Source: Psychrobacter submarinus (lineage in GTDB: Bacteria; Pseudomonadota; Gammaproteobacteria; Pseudomonadales; Moraxellaceae). Taken from it: a stretch of DNA of 64,000 bases. This document shows, piece after piece, positions 22,228-31,251 of this stretch. The notes under the pieces were generated by a model. The model searched no databases. It was not told where the DNA came from and was given only the letters and a program-made list of their open reading frames with translations. Location: NCBI RefSeq assembly GCF_904846685.1, contig NZ_CAJHBQ010000002.1, positions 558,001 to 622,000 on the forward strand. Reading direction: 5' to 3'. Position numbers and translations under genes: made by a program. Every line of letters starts with the position of its first letter. Within the stretch, counting starts at the first letter, position 1.

Positions 22228-23067
22228 CTAAACAAATAGCACACCGTCCTCGGTTTGATGCGCCTTTATATCGACATCATAAACCGCGCTTAATTGCTCG
22301 CTATTCATAACCGCATTAGGAGAGCCTTGAGCCACAACTTGTCCATTATGTAATAGCACAACGGCATCGGCATAGCGATGTGCATGAGTCAAGTCATGTA
22401 ATACGACTAAGATGCTTTTATGTTGACGGCGCGCCAGATCACGCAAATAGGTTAATAAAAAACGCTGATGGCGAATGTCTAAATGGTTGGTTGGCTCATC
22501 GAGCATCATAATGTGCGTATCTTGCATCAGCGCGCGCACGATAGCTAAACGCTGTTTTTCGCCCCCTGATAGAGTCTGTACTCGCGCTGATAGCAAATGA
22601 TATAGCTCAAAATCCTCAAGCAAGCGTCTGGCCTGACTCACATGCTGAGCCTTTGGTCGTTGATACCAAGCTAGATTAGGGGATACGCCTAGCAGCACAT
22701 AATCTAATACGGTCAATGGCAACTCAAAACGCTCATGCTGTCCGACCCAAGCGATATGACCATGGCGCATGACCTCATCAATGGGCTGACCATGAACGCT
22801 AATCTGTCCATCAGTTTTAAGACCTGATCCGGTATGCTGCCCTAATATAGCATGTAGCAAAGTGCTTTTTCCCGCTCCATTAGGGCCAATAAAAGCCACT
22901 AACTTGTGGCTAGGTAGCGTCAGCGAATTGACGCTTAATAGCACTTTAGCGCCATGAGCAATATGAATACCTTGTAAGCGTAGCAGCTCAGTATTATCTT
23001 CATGCTCATGATAGTCTATGGTAGTGGTTGTAGCTGCCCTAGCAGTTGAATTGAACATAGAGGGCAT
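22228..23067 (-). CDS. hmuV: Heme ABC transporter ATP-binding protein
   Basis: The ATPase of a heme importer of the HmuTUV type. The 279-residue protein has the Walker A motif GPNGAGKST near residue 60, the signature LSGGEKQRLAIVRAL, the Walker B MMLDEPTNHLD, and the switch histidine in LVVLHDLTHAHRYAD. It lies 17 bp after the permease gene. Its own reading frame is intact, but the binding-protein gene of the same operon is frameshifted, so the transporter may not function. Confidence 0.92.
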   Translation of the reverse strand: MPSMFNSTARAATTTTIDYHEHEDNTELLRLQGIHIAHGAKVLLSVNSLTLPSHKLVAFIGPNGAGKSTLLHAILGQHTGSGLKTDGQISVHGQPIDEVMRHGHIAWVGQHERFELPLTVLDYVLLGVSPNLAWYQRPKAQHVSQARRLLEDFELYHLLSARVQTLSGGEKQRLAIVRALMQDTHIMMLDEPTNHLDIRHQRFLLTYLRDLARRQHKSILVVLHDLTHAHRYADAVVLLHNGQVVAQGSPNAVMNSEQLSAVYDVDIKAHQTEDGVLFV

Positions 23068-23084
23068 CCTTGATAGTTACTTGA

Positions 23085-24095
23085 TTAACGACGGCTACTA
23101 CGTACAAACAGCCAGATAAAAAACGGGCCGCCTAACAGCGCCAGCACAATGCCAACGGGCACATCTATTGGATAAGCCACATGCCGCGCCATACTGTCAA
23201 TCACGAGTAGCAGCATCGCGCCCAGCCAGCCCGACCATATCATCAGCCGCATCCGTCCACCGCCAAACAAGATAGCTAGCAAGTTGGGCACCATCATGCC
23301 AATAAAGCCAATCACTCCGGCCAAAGATACTGCTGCTCCCGTTAACAAAGCTGAGGCAATAATTACCAGACAGCGGCTCAAGCCAACCTTTATCCCTAAA
23401 GATTTTGCCGTTGTTTCACCTAGCATTAACCCATCTAGTTGACGACCCAAAGGCAGTAAAATAATGAGTCCTAGCACCATAGAGATAATCGAATAACGTA
23501 GCGGTACAAAGCCTGCTTCTGCCATACTGCCCGATAGCCAGTTGGTCGCGGACCTAAGTACCATATCATCAGACATAAATAAAATTAGGCTCACCACTGC
23601 CGCGCAAAAGGCACTAATGACAAAGCCTAAAATCAGTAGCCCCATCTGACCGCCGCCCAAAAACCTATGACAGCCTAGGATAAACAAACAGACAATCACA
23701 CTACCCATAAAGGCGGCAAAGGGAATACCAATACCGCTGACCCCAAAAGCAAGCACTAGCACCACGCCCAGTGCCGCACCGCCTGAGGTACCGATAAGAC
23801 TTGGATCAGCCAGCGGGTTTTCGAATAATGCTTGCAGTGCAGCGCCGCTCACCGATAGTGCCATACCAACAAGCAACGCTGTAACCACACGCGGATAGCG
23901 CAATTGCCAAATGGTCTCATCTAAGTGCACCGGGCTTGACCACTCACCAAAGCCAATACCCAATCCCAACCAAACCAGCAGCAATGACGCTAGAGCTGCT
24001 AAGACATAGTAGACGCTCTGCTTATATTTAGAAGGTATATTCAACGCGCCGACATGAGAGCGACTCTGACTTTTGGAAGTGGCACTGTTTGACAT
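23085..24095 (-). CDS. hmuU: Heme ABC transporter permease (FecCD family)
   Basis: A 336-residue FecCD/BtuC-type permease with about ten membrane segments, forming the inner-membrane channel of a heme importer. Family sequence includes WQLRYPRVVTALLVGMALSVSGAALQ near residue 65, NPLADPSLIGTSGGAALG, and the coupling helix region FIGMMVPNL. Intact. Third gene of the minus-strand heme operon. Confidence 0.92.
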   Translation of the reverse strand: MSNSATSKSQSRSHVGALNIPSKYKQSVYYVLAALASLLLVWLGLGIGFGEWSSPVHLDETIWQLRYPRVVTALLVGMALSVSGAALQALFENPLADPSLIGTSGGAALGVVLVLAFGVSGIGIPFAAFMGSVIVCLFILGCHRFLGGGQMGLLILGFVISAFCAAVVSLILFMSDDMVLRSATNWLSGSMAEAGFVPLRYSIISMVLGLIILLPLGRQLDGLMLGETTAKSLGIKVGLSRCLVIIASALLTGAAVSLAGVIGFIGMMVPNLLAILFGGGRMRLMIWSGWLGAMLLLVIDSMARHVAYPIDVPVGIVLALLGGPFFIWLFVRSSRR

Positions 24096-24169
24096 AAGGA
24101 TATCGTCTGTAGCGTGATAAATGAGGAATTAAACCGATGAATCATGACAGTAGAGGTTTAGAGTGCCCG

Positions 24170-24996
24170 CTACTTTGCCATATCGTGTAGCGATTTGATG
24201 ACCTTTGGAGAGTTTAGGCCGTAGCGTAAAAACTTATCGGCAGGCCAAAACTCAACCTTATTATTTTTGGCGGCATTACTTACGGCAATCTCAGGACGCT
24301 TCCTAAACTTACTGACGCCGCCGATGACCTTTTGATTATGATCGGCGATGATAATCACATCAGGCTTGGCAGCCAGCCTTCACGCGACATAGGTTTGAGT
24401 CCTGAGACATTCGCCGCATTAATCCCGCCTGCCCGGCAAATCAGCTCATCCCCCACCGTCCCTTTGCCTGCGACAATGCGCCCATCATAGCTTAAGATAT
24501 AGCGTTTGCCCGTTTTTGCTAACGGCTGCATGTCCTGAGACCAATGATCTGCAAGTTGTGCAGCTTCACTGCGGTTACCGATATAGATACCCGTCGCTTT
24601 GATGCTATTGGCAAAATAATCGACGCCCTCTTTTGGCGCTACGTTAGCGGCTTTGACATTTAAGTCATTGAGGCGCTGATAGACACTAACCGGCTGCACC
24701 ATATAACTACCAAGTACCAAATCAGGCTTAACTGCCAACACGGACTCTGCGGTAATGTTGCGGTGCATCCCCACTTTTGGCACATCTTTTAAGGCAGGAT
24801 GGCTATTGGTCGCATCTTTGCCCACCAGCTTGTCGGTCGCACCAAGCGCGACGATGATATCTGCCACATCAGGACTCATGGCGACGATGCGCTCATAAGC
24901 TTGTGCCGATAAGGCAGTCAGCGCGCAGATACTGCCAACAAAAAAAGATGATATGAGGCGGGAGCGAGAAAAAGAAGATGATAATTGCGCGAACAT
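24170..24996 (-). pseudogene. hmuT: Heme-binding periplasmic protein, frameshifted
   Basis: Two adjacent frames together encode a HmuT-type heme-binding protein. The first (24355-24996) has a signal peptide ending near ALTALSAQA and continues through ERIVAMSPDVADIIVALGA to MSREGWL, where it shifts frame and stops within four codons. The other frame resumes with KPDVIIIADHNQKVIGG and ends ...RYGLNSPKVIKSLHDMAK. The break falls in a tandem GGCT tract (plus-strand 24371-24378); adding one GGCT would restore a GWLAAKPDV reading. A one-base loss would also fit. This is either a true inactivating mutation or a sequencing error. Confidence 0.88.
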
Positions 24997-25057
24997 AAAC
25001 GTTCCTTGTAACTGTGAATCATAAAATAGGAGTCATGAGTGGCTAACAGCCCTTTCA

Positions 25058-26203
25058 TTAAGCAGGCTGCGCCGGATTATTGTGCATGGCAGTATGCTGC
25101 GCCTCTGCATTCAGCCCTTGTGAGAATTTAGCCACGATATCAGCAGTGATTTTTTGCCATGCTGCAAGCTCACTAGTGCCTTCCATACGCTGACCAAATA
25201 CAGTCAAAATACTGCTGCCAAACTGATCGAACCCTTCGATACACGTGACGATACCATCAGCCGTTGGACGCTTGACGCACCATAATTGCGCCAGCTGCTT
25301 GTCTTTTAGATGCAAAGTGAAGTTATTGTGACTCTTATCTAAGATGTTGATCCAGTCGCCCATGCGTTTGATGGTTTTTACTGTACCGGTTTGAATTTGT
25401 ACCAGCCCTGAATTGCCAACAAATATCATAATAGGACACTCGCTATCACGCGCTTGCTCAAAAACAGCACTCATCGCATCAAGGCTGAGCGAATATGCAG
25501 ACCCTGTAGGCGCTTGACGGTAGCTACTGGCGCGATCAACCTCAAGCTTATTTAAAATGTGATAAAACTGATGGACGTCCGTCATCTTGCGCCATCGACG
25601 CTGCAACTTGTCACGGTTATCATCACTCAATTCTTTATACTGCCAAGTCTTGGGTACGGTTGCCTCATCAAGCACCAGCTCGGTTATATCGACCGCTTGC
25701 GCATGCTTATCGACTAACTTTTGCCAGCGCGCGATATTATCATCACTTAATTCGCGTAAAAACACCTTATCGATCGCAGCGCCCTGCTCATCAAAAAACT
25801 GAATGCTATAAGAGGGCTTATCACGCTTGCTAAGATCTGTCACGGCGAGCATATGCTGCCAGCGTCCCATAAAAAAGCGCAAATCTAAACCACCAACATT
25901 GAGGGCAATGCCCCTTTTTTCGCCAAGTTTTAGATTGTGATATGGTGCGGTTTTTTCATGGACGGCTAAGGCGTTACGTACGATACTCTCAACAGCACCG
26001 AAATTCTCTAGCTGCTCAAGCACTGCTCTGCATTGGCCACCAATATACTGGCTATGCGGTGAGGCAAGTAACAGCTCAAACTCACTTACACCCAATACCG
26101 CCGCGCCTTCGGTCGGAAATAACATCGGTGTCACCATTTTTTTATCTTGGTAGGCCTGCCAAAGTACCGAGTCTTTTTGGCCAAGCTGAATGGGGTGAGT
26201 CAT
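25058..26203 (-). CDS. hmuS: HmuS/HemS-like heme-handling protein
   Basis: A 381-residue cytoplasmic protein of the HemS/HmuS/ChuS family, which receives imported heme and sequesters or degrades it. It shows the two repeated halves typical of the family: the first with LGVSEFELLLASPH and NVGGLDLRFFMGRW, the second with MTDVHQFYHILNKLEVDR, GNSGLVQIQTGTVK and WINILDKSHNNFTLHL. It is the first gene of the minus-strand operon hmuS-hmuT-hmuU-hmuV and starts about 110 bp from a Fur-box-like site. Intact. Confidence 0.9.
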   Translation of the reverse strand: MTHPIQLGQKDSVLWQAYQDKKMVTPMLFPTEGAAVLGVSEFELLLASPHSQYIGGQCRAVLEQLENFGAVESIVRNALAVHEKTAPYHNLKLGEKRGIALNVGGLDLRFFMGRWQHMLAVTDLSKRDKPSYSIQFFDEQGAAIDKVFLRELSDDNIARWQKLVDKHAQAVDITELVLDEATVPKTWQYKELSDDNRDKLQRRWRKMTDVHQFYHILNKLEVDRASSYRQAPTGSAYSLSLDAMSAVFEQARDSECPIMIFVGNSGLVQIQTGTVKTIKRMGDWINILDKSHNNFTLHLKDKQLAQLWCVKRPTADGIVTCIEGFDQFGSSILTVFGQRMEGTSELAAWQKITADIVAKFSQGLNAEAQHTAMHNNPAQPA

Positions 26204-26316
26204 GGTCGTATCCTCTATTAAGCAAATATAAAAGCGGCGTCTCTATGCTTTTTTAATAAAATGCCGGAGCGCTCACTGACAAAACGCATTATGACCAACT
26301 TTTTTTTATTTGTGAA

Positions 26317-26331
26317 TGATAATAATTATTA
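26317..26331. promoter_or_regulatory. Fur-box-like operator 1
   Basis: TGATAATAATTATTA matches the 7-1-7 Fur consensus TGATAAT-N-ATTATCA with a single mismatch. It lies in the divergent region between hmuS and the TonB receptor gene and could repress both under iron-replete conditions. Confidence 0.75.
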
Positions 26332-26340
26332 TTTGCTCAT

Positions 26341-26355
26341 TGATAACCAATATCA
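26341..26355. promoter_or_regulatory. Fur-box-like operator 2
   Basis: TGATAACCAATATCA is a second 7-1-7 palindrome, matching the Fur consensus less well (about two mismatches) and ten bases from the first. Paired sites are common in iron-uptake promoters. Confidence 0.55.
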
Positions 26356-26447
26356 TTTGTATTAATCTATGCTTACTTTGTTACTTAAAACTAAGAATTA
26401 TGTAACTTATATTTACTCAAACTTCCTTATTCTTACTGTGTACACTT

Positions 26448-28664
26448 ATGCCAATATCTAATACTTTTAAAGTTTCTCATAAGCCTTTGAGTGCCGCTAT
26501 AACGCTTGTATTAGCTGTCATGATAACGGCAAACGCGAAAGCAGCAGATCCTTATCAGCTCAATAGTCTTGCTGATAGCGAGCAAAGCTTGGCAAATAGC
26601 GCCATGCCTAGCACCGTACTTGATCCTATTGTGGTAACTGCCACCCGTTCACACCGAGCTCTTAGCGACGCCCCTGTCAAAGTAGATGTCATTAGCAGCA
26701 AGCAAATCGAGGATAATCATGCGCATACCCTAAAAGAGGCGCTAGAATTATTGCCTAACGTTTATCTCAAGCAAGTACATGGCAAGACGGGCTATGAAGT
26801 CAGTATGCAGGGTTTTACAGGCGATCAGGTTTTAGTATTGATTGATGGTCTGCCTATCACCGCCAGTACAGGCTCGACAGTCAATCTCAATCAGTATATG
26901 ACCATGGATATCGAACAAATTGAGGTGGTTCAAGGAGCGGCATCCGCGCAATTTGGCAGTGCAGCAATGGGCGGAGTGATTAATATTATTACCAAACCTA
27001 CTAACAAAACCAAAGCTTATGTCAATACCGAGCTTGCCACCAATGGCGATCAAAACCCTTCAGGTGATGATATTGATGCCAATAAACGCTTTATCGCTGC
27101 CGGTATCGAAGGAGCACTGGATCCAGCGCAGCGCCTGCAGGCCCGTCTGTCTGCTTCTTATTTAGATGATGATGGCCTAAATACCGATACCGCGCGCTGG
27201 CCACGAATCAAAGACGCTAGCGAACAAACGCAGGTAACAGGACGTCTCAGCTATACTCCTGATGATCGTACTATGCTGACGCACTCAAAGCTGTGGGCTG
27301 AGGCGAGCCGCTATAGTGAGGACGATACCAGCCGCTTTAATCTCCGCGTGGCGCAAAATATTTTGCCGCAGCAGCGTGAGGAGTCGATTAACAAGGATCG
27401 TATCAGCATCGGTGGTATAGTCGAACCACTATTAAAGTGTTACAGCGTTAGACTCGTTTAGCCTACTACTGTAGTACTTGCACTCGTCTGCCTTGTACCA
27501 CTTTTAATATTGATTGACTATAGCACTGATATTCATCTCAATGAAAATACGCAAACCTATCAGTTATCTGCGCAAGCGTTATATGAAGACTATCAAAGCG
27601 ACTCAGACACCCTATCCAATGAGGTGCTTGCATCAGCGCGAAATACAAACATCACCACCGCGCTAGGTCAGGTGCAGCTTGATTTACCAGCCATCGATTC
27701 AGGTGCGCATATGCACTTATTGCAAGTAGGCGGACAGGTGCAGCGCGACTCCCTATCTCAAACCAAAAACAGTATCAGCGAGCTTATCAGCGATGAGGTC
27801 AGCCGTGATGTGGGCGAGCTATACCTCCAAGATGACTGGCTGATTGGTGCTCATTGGGAGATACTCACGGGCATTCGTTATCAAGATGATCAAGACTTTG
27901 GCGATCATGTGGCACCAAAAGTAGCTGTCAAATACAACCGTACGGACGCAAGTGGACGCGATCATATCTTTCGCGCCAGCGTCGGCAGCGGCTACCGTGT
28001 GCCCAACTTAAAAGAGCGCTATTACGTCTTTGACCACAGTAATTTGGGCTATAAAGTCATGGGCAACCCTAGCTTACAGCCTGAAACCTCAACGAGCTAT
28101 CAAGTCGGTTATCAAGGGCAGATTGGTGATGATTTAAACCTATCCATTAACGGCTTTTATAACGATGTGGAGGACTTAATCCAAACGGATAACGAAAACG
28201 CCATTATCGAAAATGGCATCCGTATTTTTCAATATACCAATATCGATAGTGCCTACACTTATGGCGGTGATATTGGCATCGATTGGCAAGTGGATGATCG
28301 CGCCACCCTACAAGCCACATACGCCTATCTAAAAACCAAAAATGCGAGCGCCAACAGCGAATTAACTTACCGTCCTAATCATAAAGTCATGCTGGCACTC
28401 GATTATCAATTGAGTGATACATTGCAGCTTATTCCTAGGTTGAACTACGAGTCTAAGCAGCTGATTGATACTGCCGCGCAGTCCTACTCACCATCATGGT
28501 GGACGCTTGATAGTCAATTGAACTACAAAATTGATGATAATTTTAGTCTGTATGGCGCGGTGAATAACATCTTTGATACCCAGCGTGATGTACGCGATAC
28601 CAGTGATTATCGCCCGATTGACAACCGTGAGTGGCTAATTGGCGCACGTTTTAACTGGCAATAA
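26448..28664 (+). pseudogene. TonB-dependent heme receptor, interrupted by a palindromic insertion
   Basis: An outer-membrane receptor gene of 739 codons read through. The signal peptide ends near ITANAKA, the TonB box is DPIVVTATR, and the plug domain has LKEALELLPNVYLKQ and QVEVVQGAASAQFGS-like sequence (exactly IEQIEVVQGAASAQFGSAA). The beta-barrel ends with WLIGARFNWQ, a proper terminal aromatic. Near codon 330 a short palindromic element adds about 72 bp in frame and contains a single TAG at 27459-27461; no other stop interrupts the frame. A truncated product of 337 residues would lack most of the barrel. Next to hmuSTUV and a HmuY-like gene, it is probably a heme receptor. Confidence 0.87.
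27435..27503. mobile_element. Short palindromic repeat element inside the receptor gene
   Basis: A roughly 69-bp insertion with imperfect terminal inverted repeats, AAGTGTTACA at the left and TGTACCACTT at the right, flanked by TTA on both sides (27432-27434 and 27504-27506), which looks like a 3-bp or TA target duplication. The centre CTACTACTGTAGTA is also self-complementary. It codes for nothing. I believe similar palindromes are dispersed in Psychrobacter genomes, but only one copy is in this window. Confidence 0.7.
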
Positions 28665-28740
28665 GCTGGATCACAAAATCTTTAACCCTTACTTTCCTCG
28701 TTTTACTTAATATCATCGTTTTATTCAACAGGAGCTTTTT

Positions 28741-29982
28741 ATGTCATCTTATTTACGCCTGACCAAAACATCTGCCTTAGGCGCACTCAGTGCCGCCATA
28801 TTAGTTGCGCTAACCGGCTGCGGTAGTGATAGCGATAACAGTAGTAGTGGCGGTTCAACTACGGCACCACCCACGGCTACGGCGAGCTTTAGTCAAAGCG
28901 CTGAATGGACGATCAGTGGCGCGAGTCTCAACCCTAATGTGCAGACTTGTTTTGATTTTGACAGTGATAGCGAGGTGGACTGTAGTAGCGCCACGTGGGA
29001 CGTTAAATTTGATAATCAACAACGCGGGGTCAGTCTTTGGTCAAACAGTGGCAGCTCAGGCGACGGTGATGGCGGCGTGTTTGGATTGATGGATTGGTCA
29101 GAGCTAAGCGCTTATAACAACGGTATGCAAGACCCAAAAACCGGGAGTGACATCACGCACCATTATAACGAAGATAACAGTGGCGGTATTTTTGATAGTG
29201 ACTCATGGTACGCTTATAATATTGCAGAAAATCATAAGCTATATCCTAATAACCGCGTGTACCTTATCACAACAGACCATACCGATCCGGCCACTGCCAG
29301 CAGTGTGCAGCAGCCCATTTATGCCATGCAGATTATCAACTACTACGATGAAGCTGGAGAATCTGGCCACCCAACCGTGCGCTGGATTGATACCGCAATG
29401 CCGCGCGCCGATCAAGTCAAAACCAAGACCATTGACGCCACTAGCAACACGGAGTGGACTTATCTGAATCTAAAAACGGGTAACATCGTTGATGATGCTA
29501 CAAAACAGTGGCAGGTGGCATTTAGACGTGACAGTGTCAAACTAAATGGCGGCGCGTCCGGTACCGGTAAGGTCGGTGGTTTTGTCGCTAATACTCCAGA
29601 CGGCTACTATGATGATAAAGACGAGCCTATCAGAGCTAAGTTCATGACTGACAATAAAGAGCAAAGCCTTGCCAATCTATTGAATGTCACAGACTTTGAT
29701 ACGCCAAAATCAGCAGGCAGCTGGATGGTGGATAGCGACAGCTCAGATCTAAACCCAGGCTACACCGGCACTTATCCAAACCTCGATTTTGGCTGGTACA
29801 CTTATAATGGCATGACTCATCAACTCAGTGCAAAACCTGATGACATAGCTCAAGGCGCGCTGATCCGCTCAAACAGTGGTGATAGTTATGCGCGCATGCG
29901 TCTGACACAGATTAATTATCCTGATGCTACCACCAAAGCCACCTCTTGGGTATTTAAATTTGATGTCCAGCCTGCTGAATAA
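28741..29982 (+). CDS. HmuY-like lipoprotein with two HmuY-type domains
   Basis: A 413-residue predicted lipoprotein with the lipobox LTGC at about residues 24-27 and a Ser/Gly/Thr-rich linker. The second half shows the HmuY pattern clearly: WTYLNLKTGNIV, then QWQVAFRRDSVKLNGGASG. The first half has a similar sequence, CFDFDSDSEVDCSSATWDVKF followed by SLWSNSGSSGDGDGG, so the domain appears duplicated. HmuY proteins bind heme at the cell surface and pass it to a TonB receptor. It lies 76 bp after the broken receptor gene and is probably co-transcribed. The reading frame is intact; the domain call rests on pattern similarity. Confidence 0.75.
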   Translation: MSSYLRLTKTSALGALSAAILVALTGCGSDSDNSSSGGSTTAPPTATASFSQSAEWTISGASLNPNVQTCFDFDSDSEVDCSSATWDVKFDNQQRGVSLWSNSGSSGDGDGGVFGLMDWSELSAYNNGMQDPKTGSDITHHYNEDNSGGIFDSDSWYAYNIAENHKLYPNNRVYLITTDHTDPATASSVQQPIYAMQIINYYDEAGESGHPTVRWIDTAMPRADQVKTKTIDATSNTEWTYLNLKTGNIVDDATKQWQVAFRRDSVKLNGGASGTGKVGGFVANTPDGYYDDKDEPIRAKFMTDNKEQSLANLLNVTDFDTPKSAGSWMVDSDSSDLNPGYTGTYPNLDFGWYTYNGMTHQLSAKPDDIAQGALIRSNSGDSYARMRLTQINYPDATTKATSWVFKFDVQPAE

Positions 29983-30028
29983 ATAAGATAAGTCATCAGG
30001 TTTATTATAAATACAACTTCATATCAGC

Positions 30029-30063
30029 AAAACACCAGCCATAGTTATTATGGCTGGTGTTTA
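30029..30063. terminator. Rho-independent terminator after the HmuY-like gene
   Basis: AACACCAGCCATA and TATGGCTGGTGTT form a 13-bp stem with a 5-nt loop, flanked by short A and T runs. Bidirectional in form, so it may also serve chaB. Confidence 0.85.
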
Positions 30064-30121
30064 TTGTTCAGGACAATAGAACTTTAAGTTAAAATCTTAA
30101 GCTAATGAGTAGCCTCTTTGG

Positions 30122-30331
30122 CTATTTATGATCAGGCTTTTTGACCCATCTCCCATCGTCGTTTTTATGATAGACGTTTTCAACCGCCGCCCACGCGGTA
30201 GCAAACTGACGCGACTCATCTTCATATTGCTCACTTGCACTATTAAACGCCGCTTGAAAAATCTCTTGGGCATGCTTAGGTAAATTGTCTTTTACATTAT
30301 CAGGCAGATCAGATAGTTTATCGTATGGCAT
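30122..30331 (-). CDS. chaB: ChaB family protein
   Basis: A 69-residue protein of the ChaB family, named for a proposed role with the ChaA cation antiporter. The family sequence is clear: MPYDKLSDLPDNVKDNLP, HAQEIFQAAFNSA and FATAWAAVENVYHKNDDGRWVKK. GGAG lies before the ATG. An IS1595-family element with its target duplication is inserted about 21 bp upstream of the start, which probably separates the gene from its native promoter. Confidence 0.93.
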   Translation of the reverse strand: MPYDKLSDLPDNVKDNLPKHAQEIFQAAFNSASEQYEDESRQFATAWAAVENVYHKNDDGRWVKKPDHK

Positions 30332-30360
30332 GGCAGACTCCTTTACTTATATTATTTTTT

Positions 30361-31068
30361 GGGGCTGTCCTAGATAAGTAAAATTATTTAGGATAGCACT
30401 ATGAGAAAGAGTAAACTAAGTTGGTATAAACAAAACAGACTCATCGAGTTATTTGTTGCTGGTTCTACCGCCAGAACAGCAGCAAGCCTAATTGGTGTTA
30501 ATAAAACGACAGCCAGTTATTACTTTCATAGGCTACGAGTGCTTATTTACGAGAATAGTCAAGACCCTGGTCTATTTGAGGGCGAAATCGAAGTAGACGA
30601 ATCATACTTTGGTGGCACTCGTAAAGGCAAGCGAGGGCGAGGTGCTGGTAGCAAAGTGCCCGTGTTTGGTCTACTAAAGCGTAATGGCAAGGTCTACGCT
30701 TGTATTATACCCAATGCTAAAGCAGATACTTTGATCCCAATCATAAGAGAAAAAGTGAAGCCTGATAGCATTGTTTATACTGACTCATTTAAAAGCTATA
30801 ACGCATTAGATGTCAGTGAGTTTACTCATTATCGTATCAACCACTCCAAAACCTTTGTTAATGACAAGAATCACATTAACGGTATAGAGAACTTCTGGAA
30901 CCAAGCTAAACGGCATCTACGTAAGTTTAACGGAGTTCCAAAAGAGCATTTTCACCTCTATTTAAAGGAATGTGAGTGGCGTTTTAATCACAGTGACCCA
31001 AAGTCGCAATTACTACAATTAAAACAATGGGTTAAACAGGGTTTGAACTAGTTATCTAGGACAGCCCC
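30361..31068 (+). mobile_element. IS1595-family insertion sequence (IS1016-like)
   Basis: A complete 708-bp element with perfect 17-bp terminal inverted repeats, GGGGCTGTCCTAGATAA and its complement, enclosing one transposase gene. It is flanked by an exact 8-bp direct repeat TATTTTTT at 30353-30360 and 31069-31076, the length expected for this family. Perfect ends and an uninterrupted transposase point to a recent, probably active insertion. Confidence 0.95.
30401..31051 (+). CDS. IS1595 family transposase
   Basis: A 216-residue DDE-type transposase that cuts and inserts its own element. The catalytic region includes GEIEVDESYFGGTRKGKRG with the first Asp, IVYTDSFKSYNAL with the second, and HINGIENFWNQAKRHLRKF, the DDE/N-K region of the IS1595 (ISXO2-like) fold. 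The N-terminal part is a helix-turn-helix (AASLIGVNKTTASYYFHRL). Full length and uninterrupted. Confidence 0.95.
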   Translation: MRKSKLSWYKQNRLIELFVAGSTARTAASLIGVNKTTASYYFHRLRVLIYENSQDPGLFEGEIEVDESYFGGTRKGKRGRGAGSKVPVFGLLKRNGKVYACIIPNAKADTLIPIIREKVKPDSIVYTDSFKSYNALDVSEFTHYRINHSKTFVNDKNHINGIENFWNQAKRHLRKFNGVPKEHFHLYLKECEWRFNHSDPKSQLLQLKQWVKQGLN

Positions 31069-31196
31069 TATTTTTTTATTATAAAAAAAAGACGCTGCAA
31101 AACGCCATATGTCTTTGGTTAACACGGTTAAAGTTAGTGACAATACCTCAGCACCTCTTATCTTTAAATACACTAAGCCTAAGCTCACCTCACTTT

Positions 31197-31251
31197 TTAC
31201 ATCAATACTAGTTACATCAATACTAGTTACATCAATACTAGTTACATCAAT
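31197..31251. repeat. Tandem repeat, 15-bp unit, about 3.7 copies
   Basis: TTACATCAATACTAG is repeated three times perfectly, followed by ten bases of a fourth unit. It begins beyond the 3' end of the AEC transporter gene and its last unit runs into that gene's stop codon and final codons. A copy-number variable tract is likely; changes would fall after the stop codon and should not alter the protein. Confidence 0.9.

Noticed and set aside
27459..27461. TAG as a recoded amino acid codon in the receptor
   Set aside because: The stop lies inside an inserted palindromic element rather than at a conserved site, so interruption is the simpler reading.
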